DNA from: Site-B1 sp963827785
GTDB taxonomy: Bacteria; Bacteroidota; Bacteroidia; Flavobacteriales; Flavobacteriaceae
Assembly (NCBI GenBank): GCA_963827785.1
Contig: CAWHCT010000011.1
Coordinates: forward strand, 186,001 to 250,000
Reading direction: 5' to 3'
DNA: 64,000 bases
Within the stretch, counting starts at the first letter, position 1; the number at the start of each line of letters is the position of its first letter. Made by a program: the position numbers and the translations under genes. The notes under the pieces are model-generated. The model searched no databases. It was not told where the DNA came from and saw nothing but the letters and a program-made list of their open reading frames with translations. Below, piece after piece: positions 52,589 to 61,703 of this stretch.

Positions 52589-53530
52589 ATGAACAACAGA
52601 ATAACACAAATATTCAATATCAAATATCCCATCATTCAGGCAGGAATGGTTTGGAACAGTGGTTGGAGATTGGCTTCGGCTGCAAGTAATTCCGGAATTT
52701 TAGGTTTAATTGGAGCCGGATCAATGTATCCTGAAGTGCTGAGAGAACACATCCAAAAATGCAAAAAAGCGACTGATAAACCATTCGGTGTCAATGTACC
52801 AATGCTCTATCCCAATATAGAGGAGATCATGAATATTATTGTAGATGAAGATGTGAAAATTGTGTTTACTTCAGCAGGAAACCCCAAGACATGGACCAAT
52901 TGGCTAAAGGAAAAAGGAATTACTGTTGTGCATGTTGTCAGTAGTGTAAAGTTTGCATTGAAAGCACAGGAAGCCGGAGTGGATGCTGTCGTTGCAGAAG
53001 GTTTTGAAGCAGGAGGACATAACGGCAGAGAGGAAACTACAACGCTTACCTTAATCCCAATGGTCAAAGAACATTTGACCGTACCCATAATTGCAGCAGG
53101 AGGGATAGCAACAGGTCAAGCAATGTTGGCAGTCATGATTTTAGGAGCTGATGGAGTTCAAATTGGCAGCAGATTTGCAGCAAGTGAAGAATCCTCAGCA
53201 CATCAAGCTTTTAAGCAGGCCATTATTGACGCAAAAGAAGGCGATACCCAACTAACTTTAAAGGAAATAGCACCTGTTAGATTAATTAAGAATAAATTCT
53301 TTCTGGAAGTTCAGGAATTATATAAAAAGGGGCCAACTGTTGAAGAATTGCGGACTTTGCTGGGAAGAGCAAGAGCTAAAAGAGGAATGTTTGAGGGCGA
53401 TCTGGAGGATGGTGAATTAGAAATAGGGCAGATATCAGGATTGATACACGATATAAAGCCAACAGCTCAAATTGTAAAAGATATCATTAGGGAATTTGAG
53501 GACTCAAAACAAAAACTAATTGATTTTTAA
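52589..53530 (+). CDS. Nitronate monooxygenase-family FMN enzyme
   Basis: 313 residues, a TIM-barrel flavoenzyme of the NMO/FabK family: IFNIKYPIIQAGMVWNSGWRLASAASNSGILGLIGAG at the start, AVVAEGFEAGGHNGREETTTLTLIPMV (catalytic His in GGHNG) and PIIAAGGIATGQAMLAVMILGADGVQIGSRFAAS for FMN phosphate binding. Activity could be nitronate oxidation or FabK-type enoyl reduction; the GGHNG motif is shared, so I leave it at family level. Starts directly after the subtilase stop, likely the same transcript. Confidence 0.88.
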   Translation: MNNRITQIFNIKYPIIQAGMVWNSGWRLASAASNSGILGLIGAGSMYPEVLREHIQKCKKATDKPFGVNVPMLYPNIEEIMNIIVDEDVKIVFTSAGNPKTWTNWLKEKGITVVHVVSSVKFALKAQEAGVDAVVAEGFEAGGHNGREETTTLTLIPMVKEHLTVPIIAAGGIATGQAMLAVMILGADGVQIGSRFAASEESSAHQAFKQAIIDAKEGDTQLTLKEIAPVRLIKNKFFLEVQELYKKGPTVEELRTLLGRARAKRGMFEGDLEDGELEIGQISGLIHDIKPTAQIVKDIIREFEDSKQKLIDF

Positions 53531-53534
53531 ACAA

Positions 53535-53566
53535 AAAAAAGAGGAAAGTAAATTCCTCCTTTTTGT
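53535..53566 (+). terminator. Terminator after the nitronate monooxygenase gene
   Basis: GAGGAA and TTCCTC stem around AGTAAA, flanked by A and T runs. The gap 53531-53815 (285 bp) holds nothing else that I can identify. Confidence 0.75.
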
Positions 53567-53815
53567 TTGAACCTTTTAGCGTTTAAAGATTATAATTCCC
53601 TCAAAATATAATAATAGCCAAAAAGCTTCATAAATTAAGTACTTACATAAAGAATAATGTAAGAATTAATGCGGTACTAAAGTACTACTTTAACACAATA
53701 CAAATTAAAAAGCGAATTATTCTTTATTAACATTTTATCAACCAATTGATTAACAGAAAATAAATATCTTTTTTTTACCAAGATTAGCTTATACTATTCC
53801 TTGATTTCAAAACCC

Positions 53816-54655
53816 TTAGGACGCATTTCTTTTATAAATAATATTAAGAACAAGGCCTAGGATAATCATTATTATTCCCAGTATACTCCACATGTCATAG
53901 ACTTCTTGCAGTAAAATTACACCAACAATAACTGAGAAAATAACCTCAATATATTTTAAAGGTGCAATAATATTTACTGAGGCTATTTGAAATGCTTTGG
54001 TCATATATAATTGTCCGTAAAAACCAAAAACACCCATACTTAACAGAAGTATCCAGTCTTCTTTTTGGGGAGTTTTCCAGTTAAAAATGGAAAGTAGGCC
54101 ACCGATAATTGTGGAAAATATCATAAAATAATTGACTACTGTTAAAGGATGTTCGGTTGTTCCTATTTTATTCAATAATATATAAACCAATCCACCAAAA
54201 AAAGCAGAACCAATTATTAATGAAAGACCTACAGAGTTTATTTCAATATCAGAAAATTTTAAAAGTACTACACCTCCAAATGCGATAGTAAAGAATATCC
54301 ATTGAATAGGAATAATTTTCTCTTTCAACAAATAAATAGCTAAAATGGCTCCAAATATGGGTGATAAATATCGTAAGGTCACCGCTGTCCCTACAGGCAA
54401 GTATTTCATCGACATAAAAAATAAGGACATGGACATCAATCCTACAAAACTTCGCAGTATCAATAATTTATTGTTATTTCCTATTAAAGGTAATTTGTGA
54501 TAAATGATGAATCCTGTTGTAAAAAACAAGGAACCAAGTGACCTAAAAAAAACAAGCTGATAGGTATCATAATGCACCAGTTTTTTAACAGTCACATTCA
54601 ATAATGTAAAAGCAAATGTGCTAAGTAACATATAGAGAATGGCCTTTTTGATCAT
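53816..54655 (-). CDS. EamA/DMT-family permease
   Basis: 279 residues from the ATG at 54655 (MIKKAILYMLLSTFAFTLLNVTVK); upstream in-frame TTG and other codons (to 54706) are hydrophilic and not family-like. Ten transmembrane helices in two EamA repeats (YLPVGTAVTLRYLSPIFGAILAIYLLKEKI; FQIASVNIIAPLKYIEVIFSVIVGVILLQEVYD). Exporter or importer of unknown small molecules. It is not closely similar to the EamA protein at 12334-13242 beyond the shared fold. Divergent from the MATE gene. Confidence 0.88.
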   Translation of the reverse strand: MIKKAILYMLLSTFAFTLLNVTVKKLVHYDTYQLVFFRSLGSLFFTTGFIIYHKLPLIGNNNKLLILRSFVGLMSMSLFFMSMKYLPVGTAVTLRYLSPIFGAILAIYLLKEKIIPIQWIFFTIAFGGVVLLKFSDIEINSVGLSLIIGSAFFGGLVYILLNKIGTTEHPLTVVNYFMIFSTIIGGLLSIFNWKTPQKEDWILLLSMGVFGFYGQLYMTKAFQIASVNIIAPLKYIEVIFSVIVGVILLQEVYDMWSILGIIMIILGLVLNIIYKRNAS

Positions 54656-54802
54656 AGATGATTCATCACTTTTAATCCGATGAAAATAAACAAAATTATC
54701 AACCAATAGTTACATAAATATGAAATAATAAAAATAGTTGGCCTAATAATTTTCAGTAATTAATATTTCGAAAAACTAAAACCTAAACCTTACTTTAGCA
54801 AA

Positions 54803-56188
54803 ATGGTTTTAAGTGATTACACCCGGGAATTTAGCTATAATTGGAAGCTTGCAGCGCCTGTAATGTTGGGTATGCTTGGGCATACATTTGTTGGGTTTAT
54901 TGATAATGTCATGGTAGGGCAGTTGGGTACAGCAGAACTTGCAGCTGTTTCTTTGGGCAATAGTTTTATGTATATAGCTATGTCAATAGGAATAGGGTTT
55001 TCAACAGCCATTACACCATTGATTGCAGAAGCAGATGGTGAAGGTGATTTTGACAAAGGGAAATCATCATTCAAACATGGATTATTTTTGTGTACACTAA
55101 TGGGAATTGCGGTTTTTTTAATGGTCATAGCGTGTATTCCTTTGATGCACAATATGAATCAACCTACAGAAGTAGTAGAGTTGGCAGTTCCTTATCTCAA
55201 ATATGTAGCCGCATCTTTAATTCCTCTTGTTATTTTTCAGGGTTTTAAGCAGTTTAGTGATGGCATGTCTATGACTAAATACCCTATGTATGCAACGTTG
55301 ATAGCAAATATTATGAATGTCATTCTTAATTATCTTCTGATTTTTGGTAAACTGGGATTTCCGCAGTTAGGAATAGTTGGAGCGGCTTATGGCACATTAA
55401 TTTCCAGAATAATCATGGTCTTATTCTTATGGTTTATCCTTAATAAGAATGAGAAGTCAAAGCATTACCTTCATGATTTAAAGATCTTTGTATTGGATAA
55501 ATTAATGCTTAGAAAACTGATAGATCTGGGCGCTCCCAGTGCTATGCAAATGTTTTTTGAAGTGGCTATTTTTACTGCTGCCATTTGGTTAAGCGGACTT
55601 CTTGGCAAGAATCCTCAGGCAGCAAATCAAATTGCAATCAATCTGGCATCCATGACATTTATGGTAGCAATAGGTTTAAGTGTGACCTCAATGATAAGAG
55701 TAGGAAATCAAAAAGGGCTAAAAAACTATATAGAATTGCGTAGAATTGCGTTCTCGATATTTCTGTTGGCAGCCATTTTTGCAAGTTTCTTTTGTATCAT
55801 GTTTTTTATATTGCATAATTATTTACCTAAATTATATCTAGATTTAGATGATCTGACTAATTTAATTGATAATACAGAAGTTGTTGGTATAGCATCTAAA
55901 CTATTGATCTTGGCGGCAATTTTTCAATTAAGCGATAGTATGCAGGTGGTTATTTTAGGTGCTTTGAGAGGATTACAAGATGTTAAAATCCCAACAATAA
56001 TTACCTTTATTGCTTATTGGGTCATAGGGTTTCCTATCAGTTATTTTTTAGGTAAAGAGCATGTCTATGGGAGTTTGGGTATATGGCTTGGTTTACTGGC
56101 TGGATTGACATCTGCGGCAATAATGTTGTATATTAGATTTAATTATTTAACAAAAAAATTAATACGAATAGAGCATGGACCTTCCTAA
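54803..56188 (+). CDS. MATE-family multidrug/metabolite efflux transporter
   Basis: 461 residues with 12 transmembrane segments in two bundles. LAAPVMLGMLGHTFVGFIDNVMVGQLGTAELAAVSLGNSFMYIAMSIGIGFSTAITPLIAEADGEGD is the conserved start, and FPQLGIVGAAYGTLISRI plus LGAPSAMQMFFEVAIFT are typical. The NorM-like branch exports cations or drugs using Na or H gradients; substrate not assignable. Its 3' end overlaps the next small gene by 14 bp. Confidence 0.92.
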   Translation: MVLSDYTREFSYNWKLAAPVMLGMLGHTFVGFIDNVMVGQLGTAELAAVSLGNSFMYIAMSIGIGFSTAITPLIAEADGEGDFDKGKSSFKHGLFLCTLMGIAVFLMVIACIPLMHNMNQPTEVVELAVPYLKYVAASLIPLVIFQGFKQFSDGMSMTKYPMYATLIANIMNVILNYLLIFGKLGFPQLGIVGAAYGTLISRIIMVLFLWFILNKNEKSKHYLHDLKIFVLDKLMLRKLIDLGAPSAMQMFFEVAIFTAAIWLSGLLGKNPQAANQIAINLASMTFMVAIGLSVTSMIRVGNQKGLKNYIELRRIAFSIFLLAAIFASFFCIMFFILHNYLPKLYLDLDDLTNLIDNTEVVGIASKLLILAAIFQLSDSMQVVILGALRGLQDVKIPTIITFIAYWVIGFPISYFLGKEHVYGSLGIWLGLLAGLTSAAIMLYIRFNYLTKKLIRIEHGPS

Positions 56189-56402
56189 ATTCATACTTGG
56201 AGATAATACAGATTATCAAAATGCCATTTTTATTGTGCATACAGAATACCCTAGGTTTATAATTAATTTGGAAAATGATGAGGTGGAATGGCTGGAGGAT
56301 TTTGACAATACAGATCAGAAGGAACTGGAATTGGAAACTGAAAATTTAATTAAACTAGCCTCCGAATTCTATGACAGAGAAATATCTCGCTACGACGAAT
56401 GA
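56175..56402 (+). CDS. Conserved acidic small protein, function unknown
   Basis: 75 residues, strongly acidic: DLPKFILGDNTDYQNAIFIVHTEYPRFIINLENDEVEWLEDF.. ELETENLIKLASEFYDREISRYDE. Two strands followed by a C-terminal helix. I recognise it as a conserved hypothetical of Flavobacteriia but know no function. Its start overlaps the MATE gene by 14 bp and the PAP2 gene starts 3 bp after its stop, so MATE, this gene and PAP2 form one operon. Confidence 0.75.
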   Translation: MDLPKFILGDNTDYQNAIFIVHTEYPRFIINLENDEVEWLEDFDNTDQKELELETENLIKLASEFYDREISRYDE

Positions 56403-56405
56403 TTT

Positions 56406-56978
56406 ATGGTAGATCAAATAATTCAATACGATAAAGAGCTTTTTTTATTTTTAAATAGTCTGGGAACACCAACATGGGATGGCTTTTGGATTGCTTATAC
56501 CACAAAATTCAACTGGATTCCTTTTTATGCACTTTTATTATTTTTAATCTTTAAAAACTTAAACAGAAAAACTTTTTTCGTGTCCTTATTTGTAATTACT
56601 TTAATGATAGTTTTTACAGATCAAATTACTAATTTATTCAAAGATGGGTTTCAAAGATTAAGACCTTGCTACGATGATGACACTAAAAATTTATTGCGAC
56701 TGGTTAAATCGAGTTGTGGAGGAAAGTTTGGCTATTTTTCCGGTCATGCTTCTAATTCAATGGCTGTTGCTGTTTTTGTCGGATTACTTTTAAGAAATAA
56801 GTATAAATATTTAGCTTTCCTACTTCTCTTTTGGGCAGCTCTTATGGCTTACAGCAGAATTTACATAGGTGTTCATTTTCCACTTGATGCAATTAGCGGA
56901 ATGATATTTGGAGCTTTTTCCGGATGGCTTTTTTATAAAATTCTAATGTATATTCAAACCAAATTCACTTCTTCGTGA
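56406..56978 (+). CDS. PAP2-family membrane phosphatase
   Basis: 190 residues with five or six transmembrane segments. The three PAP2 motifs are present: KDGFQRLRP, YFSGHASN and SRIYIGVHFPLD. These hydrolyse lipid phosphates such as undecaprenyl diphosphate or phosphatidate. The facing neighbour genes build lipid-linked glycans, which would fit recycling of the carrier lipid (inference). The 3' end overlaps the convergent GT39 gene by 14 bp. Confidence 0.92.
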   Translation: MVDQIIQYDKELFLFLNSLGTPTWDGFWIAYTTKFNWIPFYALLLFLIFKNLNRKTFFVSLFVITLMIVFTDQITNLFKDGFQRLRPCYDDDTKNLLRLVKSSCGGKFGYFSGHASNSMAVAVFVGLLLRNKYKYLAFLLLFWAALMAYSRIYIGVHFPLDAISGMIFGAFSGWLFYKILMYIQTKFTSS

Positions 56979-58572
56979 GTATGTAGTAATCGGTTTTTAA
57001 TCGATCTTTATATTTCTTTGAGTTTTCAGGCATCGGATTTAGATCAAAGGTTAATTTGTAATCTATCTTATAATCCTGAAAATTTGCTTCAATTTCTCGC
57101 AGAGAATTGAATTTAGTTAATAATCCAAATTCTTTTGTTTTTGATGAAACTTTACTGAATGGAGCAATTTTATCACCATATTCCCAGATCAATTCAGGTG
57201 ATACAGCTCCAAAACTATATATAAGAATTTCTTTTGATGAAGAATTTAATTCAGAAATTGATAAATAGTTCTCATTTTTTATAAATGCCTTAGATAATGG
57301 CAGAACTGTTACCAGAATTAAACAAAAGAATAATACAGATAGATAAAACACCTTTTTTAATTCTTTTTGTTTCAGGTAAATCAGAATTAATAAACTTGTA
57401 ATAAATAGAGATAAAGATGCAAAAATATAGTTAAACCAAAATCCAGACAGATCATCTTTAAAAATACCATAGCTAATAAGAGGAAACAAGATTCCTATTG
57501 TTGCAATTAGACCGAAATTAAAATAAACTGGAATGGTTTCTTTGTAATCCTTTAAGTCTTTAAATTTTCTGACGATGTATTCAATATAAAAACCTGTATT
57601 TATTGCCAGTGGTAAAAGGAGTGGCATTAAATAGCGGGATTTTTTTTCAGGAATAATTGAAAGTAGAACGAGTGAAATAAAAACCCAGATTATACTAAAC
57701 TGATAAGCTTTTAGGTTACTAACTTTGTTATTTAAATAAGGATAGATTAATCCCATAAATGCAGGGATAGTCCACAAACCGCTTTGTGTGAAAAAGCTCC
57801 AATAATAGTAGAAAGGTCTTACATTATAACTTGCCCAATTAGAAGTTTCCTTTTCAGTTATAATTAAAAACGATTCCGGATCTGTCAATCTTACATATAA
57901 AAACCACCAGCCACCAATGATCAAGGCTAAAGCAATAACAATAATTAAGTCTAGCAGTTTTTTCTTGTTGAATTTATAGATCAATCCGTAGGAAATCAAA
58001 AATGGTAAAAGAAGTGCATAGAATGAGACAGGACCTTTACTTAAAAACGAAAATCCCATAAAAATACTCGCTAAAACGAACAGAAAATGTCTAGAATCTT
58101 TTTCAAAAACTAACCACAAAAAATATATAGCCAAAAGCATAAAACTGTGATTATATATATCCCATGGGGCTTCAATGGTTATCCCTATTACATAAAAGGA
58201 AGTAATGGTTATTAGGGCATTAAAGAAGGAATGCAGTTTGTTATTTAAAAGATTTATGGATAGAAAATAAGCAGTAATTCCTGTAAGCAGTATCATTAAT
58301 GCAGAAGGGAGTCTAAGAAAAAACAAACTTTTAAATCCTGAAAAATATCCGAAAACAGCCGTTATCCAGGTTGGTAGAGGAGGTTTTTGGTAACGCGGTT
58401 CTCCATTTAAGGTGGTAAGTATCCAATTTCCGTCGTTTACCATTTCTCTTGCTGAAATAAAATTACGAGCCTCCATAATTGTGACATCCATTATATGAAG
58501 GTTAGGAAGCATCATAATAAGCACCAAGATGCTTAATGTGAGTAAAGGATATTTTTCAATTGCCTTAACCAT
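56965..58572 (-). CDS. GT39 (ArnT/PMT-like) membrane glycosyltransferase 1
   Basis: 535 residues; GT-C fold with about 12 transmembrane helices. After the first helix comes the acidic loop VTIMEARNFISAREMVNDGNWILTTLNGEPRYQKPPLPTW, the donor/acceptor site of the ArnT/PMT family (Glu in MEAR replaces the usual Asp/Glu pair). It transfers a sugar from a polyprenyl-phosphate carrier on the periplasmic side. The C-terminal ~120 residues are soluble and periplasmic. It overlaps the LAB_N gene by 8 bp in a four-gene minus-strand operon. Confidence 0.88.
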   Translation of the reverse strand: MVKAIEKYPLLTLSILVLIMMLPNLHIMDVTIMEARNFISAREMVNDGNWILTTLNGEPRYQKPPLPTWITAVFGYFSGFKSLFFLRLPSALMILLTGITAYFLSINLLNNKLHSFFNALITITSFYVIGITIEAPWDIYNHSFMLLAIYFLWLVFEKDSRHFLFVLASIFMGFSFLSKGPVSFYALLLPFLISYGLIYKFNKKKLLDLIIVIALALIIGGWWFLYVRLTDPESFLIITEKETSNWASYNVRPFYYYWSFFTQSGLWTIPAFMGLIYPYLNNKVSNLKAYQFSIIWVFISLVLLSIIPEKKSRYLMPLLLPLAINTGFYIEYIVRKFKDLKDYKETIPVYFNFGLIATIGILFPLISYGIFKDDLSGFWFNYIFASLSLFITSLLILIYLKQKELKKVFYLSVLFFCLILVTVLPLSKAFIKNENYLSISELNSSSKEILIYSFGAVSPELIWEYGDKIAPFSKVSSKTKEFGLLTKFNSLREIEANFQDYKIDYKLTFDLNPMPENSKKYKDRLKTDYYILTKK

Positions 58573-59185
58573 GTTTCTTAAGTATCATCAAATTTCTAAC
58601 ATAAATTGTGGCACCTAACATGTGACCTAAAAATAGAACAGGATCCCTTCTAATTATGGCATAAGTCAAGATCAATAAAGATCCAATTAAACTTAACATC
58701 CAAAATCCCAAAGGTAAACTGGATTCCTTCTTTTTTTCAGAATATAGCCACTGATAAACAAATCGCATGGTGAAAACTACTTGAGATACTATTCCCAGAA
58801 TTAATAACCACAAAGGTATGGCTTCATTTCGGAATAAATTATCCACGTCAATTACGTTATTATTAAAATAATAGAATCCAATTAAAACCGGGAAGGTGAA
58901 TAAAAATATGCGCACAATTTTGGGAATTCTCTTCCACTGGTTTTGTAATTGCAGATTCCTTATGTATATAAAATACGTAAGAATCTGACCCAGCATGATC
59001 GCAAAATCGTCTCTTAAATAACCATATACAAATAACAAAAATGAGGCAACTAAACTTAAAGACCAAAAAAGCACCGGAGTGGTTACCTTCTTTTGTTTTT
59101 CAGAGGTTATCCATTGAATTATCAATCGAGAAGAGAACAGGATTTGAGCTAAAAAGCCAACACTATATATTATCCAATTGCTCAT
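58565..59185 (-). CDS. Tandem LAB_N-domain membrane protein
   Basis: 206 residues, about six transmembrane helices, made of two clearly repeated LAB_N (lipid-A-disaccharide synthase N-terminal-like) units: residues about 8-82 (QILFSSRLIIQWITSEK.. FWSLSLVASFLLFVYGYLRDD.. IYIRNLQ) and about 129-203 (QVVFTMRFVYQWLYSEK.. FWMLSLIGSLLILTYAIIRRD.. IYVRNLM). The LpxB catalytic domain is absent. I recall that this family falls in the SWEET/PQ-loop-like clan, so a carrier or flippase role is possible. Its end overlaps the GT39 start and its start abuts the GT2 stop. Confidence 0.88.
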   Translation of the reverse strand: MSNWIIYSVGFLAQILFSSRLIIQWITSEKQKKVTTPVLFWSLSLVASFLLFVYGYLRDDFAIMLGQILTYFIYIRNLQLQNQWKRIPKIVRIFLFTFPVLIGFYYFNNNVIDVDNLFRNEAIPLWLLILGIVSQVVFTMRFVYQWLYSEKKKESSLPLGFWMLSLIGSLLILTYAIIRRDPVLFLGHMLGATIYVRNLMILKKHG

Positions 59186-59898
59186 TAACCTTTTTTAGCG
59201 ACTTCGTAGTTAATGTATTTCTTTTTCATCCATAAATATGCGAAACAATCCATTAAAGGCCCTAGTAGCCTGTTCCAAAGCCCGAATTTAGCCTCACCTG
59301 CAACGCGTGGAAAATGCTGAACAGGAATTTGTTTGATCTTCCCATTTTGCAATAAGATCATTGCAGGCAGAAATCTATGTAATCCTTTAAACATCGGTAT
59401 TCTTTTGGCATATTCTGTTTTAATAACCTTTAAGGGACAACCGGTATCATCCATTCCATCATGTGTGAAACTACGTCGAATTCCATTTGCAATTTTTGAC
59501 GACATATTTTTAACAAAGCTGTCCTTTCTGTGGGCTCTGACACCTGTTACAAGATCATATTCTCCAATTTCCTCAAGAAGTAAATTAAAATCTTCAGGAG
59601 CAGTTTGCAGATCGGAATCTATATAACCAACTAATTCAGTGTCAACGGTATCAAAACCCGCTTTTATTGCAGCACTCAAACCTCTATTTTGTTTAAAACT
59701 CACGAAGCCAAAAGCTTCATTTCTCTTGCAAATATTTTCTATTAATTCCTGGCTTCTGTCCTTAGATCCATCATTAATAAAAAGAATTTTAGTAGGCTTT
59801 TTTGCGATTTTGATATAATTGAGAAGTTCTTTTTCTACTCTAAGTAAATTATCTTGTTCATTGTAAACAGGGACAATAATCGTTAATTGATAATTCAT
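59185..59898 (-). CDS. GT2 polyprenyl-phosphate glycosyltransferase (DPM1/ArnC-like)
   Basis: 237 residues: YQLTIIVPVYNEQDNLLRVEKELLNY, LFINDGSKDRSQELIENIC, GFVSFKQNRGLSAAIKAGFDTVDTELVGYIDSDLQTAPEDF (metal-binding DSDLQ) and RVAGEAKFGLWNRLLGPLMD near the end. It lacks the long C-terminal TM pair of GtrB/ArnC, so it is a DPM1-like cytoplasmic enzyme with only a membrane-associating helix. It would make the polyprenyl-phosphate sugar used by the GT39 neighbours. Its stop overlaps the LAB_N start by 1 bp. Confidence 0.88.
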   Translation of the reverse strand: MNYQLTIIVPVYNEQDNLLRVEKELLNYIKIAKKPTKILFINDGSKDRSQELIENICKRNEAFGFVSFKQNRGLSAAIKAGFDTVDTELVGYIDSDLQTAPEDFNLLLEEIGEYDLVTGVRAHRKDSFVKNMSSKIANGIRRSFTHDGMDDTGCPLKVIKTEYAKRIPMFKGLHRFLPAMILLQNGKIKQIPVQHFPRVAGEAKFGLWNRLLGPLMDCFAYLWMKKKYINYEVAKKG

Positions 59899-59948
59899 TT
59901 AGTTCGTTTTAATTTTTGCAAAAGTATTCATTTTTTAAATGTCACTGA

Positions 59949-61575
59949 TCAATAATAAACTAACCAGGTTCCAAATTCTTTTTTATTTTTTAAATATTGT
60001 TCAATGAATTTAACATAATTTCTAGAATTATCCCGTTTTCTCATGATCACAACGGATTGCGATTCTAAAAGTTTTTGTGATTGGATCTTTCCAGTTTCAG
60101 TTTTTAGATTTATCAAGTTTCTTTCCCAATTTGTATCGGTTTCAAATTGTGTTTCTCTTTGAACAGTATTATGGCCATTATTCAAAGTAATAACATTCTT
60201 GTCAGAATAAAACTCGGTAGAAGCTAAAAGGTAATTGAAAACAAGAATATTTACAGTTTCATTTAAATCTGTATTAATGAATTGGATTGCTTTTTTTGGT
60301 GAATTTAAAGCCGATTCGTTTTGTATTAAAAACTGGGTGCCTGAAACAAGGATGGTAGATCCCAAAATAAATCCTAACATAGCTGTTTTTAGCGGTTGAT
60401 TATGTGATCTCATTTTAAAGATAAATACAGTACTGGTCAAAGAAACCATAGAAATAATAATGGCAGTAATTAAATTAAAATTAAAACCAAAATTCAAAAA
60501 TCTGATTCCTAAGATCCCAATTAGTAGGACAGTTATAGTGATCAAAATAAATTTATTATACACAAATAACTTCTTTATTGATGAATTATGTAATGCTTTG
60601 GCAGATGCAATTGCCACAAACCCAAATAGAGGTAAAACATATAAAATGAGTTTCGTTTTAAATAGGGAAAAAATAACAACCAAAGACAGTACCGTTAGAA
60701 ATATTACAAATTCAATATTTTTTGAGTTTGTAATGTTCTTCCATTTTTTTTTAATGTAATGTCCTAAAATAAAAATCCATGGAAAACCTATAAGAGGAAC
60801 TGTAACTAGATAGAACCAAAATGGTTTTGCTCTGTTATATGATTTAGAGGCTATTCTGTTAACTATTTGATCTCTAAAGAAATAATCCCAAAGTTTTTCA
60901 TTTTCGAGAACAACCGCAACATACCATGCGGATGCCACGACAAAAAACAAAAGTATTCCTAAAATATGATGAATCTTTAATTTCCAGGATTCCTTATTTA
61001 TTAGTTTATAGATTAGGATAAATACTAGAGGAAAAATTAAAGAAACCGGTCCTTTTATCTCGAAACTAATTCCAAGGCCAAAGTAGAACAGATAGATATA
61101 AATTGGTTTATGCGTTTTTAGTTTCCAATTTAGCCATGAATAAATAGAAAGTAAAATAAAGGTGTTCAAATAAGCATCAGTTGTTAAATTTCTCGAAGAA
61201 ATTAATACGATAGGTAAAGAAAAATAGATTAATGATGCAGTTAAGGCTATGTCTTTATTCTTGAAAAGAATAATTGCTATTTTATAAATAAGTAATAACT
61301 GGATAATAACGGCCAATTGCAAGAAAAAACGAGCGCCAAATTCATTAACTCCAAATATTTTATATCCTAAAGCGGTTATTTGATAGGTAATAGGTGGCTT
61401 ATGGTAATGATAAATCCCAAGTAGTTTAGGATGAATATAGTCTCTATCATTTACCATTTCTCTACTTATTTCTGCATATCTGGCTTCACTGGTTTCCATT
61501 AAACCCCATTTTCCTAAATTAAAGTTTAGAAGTATAAATGCTATGATAAGAAATAAGAAATAGTCTGTAATTCAT
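59949..61575 (-). CDS. GT39 (ArnT/PMT-like) membrane glycosyltransferase 2, probable N-terminal frameshift
   Basis: From the first in-frame ATG at 61499 the protein has 516 residues and begins METSEARYAEISREMVNDRDYIHPKLLGIYHYHKPPITY, i.e. right at the catalytic acidic loop and without the first membrane helix that the family needs. Upstream in the same frame lies that helix (YFLFLIIAFILLNFNLGKWGL), back to a stop, but with no start codon. An ATG at 61575 (MNY..) in another frame would join it if one base near 61562-61568 were removed. I therefore give the locus from 61575. About 11 further TM helices and a periplasmic C-terminus follow. Sugar transfer from a polyprenyl carrier; acceptor unknown. 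Confidence 0.8.
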
Positions 61576-61703
61576 TATTTTTTCTGTGATAATTTACCTG
61601 TCTGTAGAATTAAAGAAATACAAAAATATTCTTTTTTTAACCAATTCTTTAGTTTTCTATATTGATTTAAAAATTGTTTATTTGTGGTCCTAATTCGGTT
61701 TAT

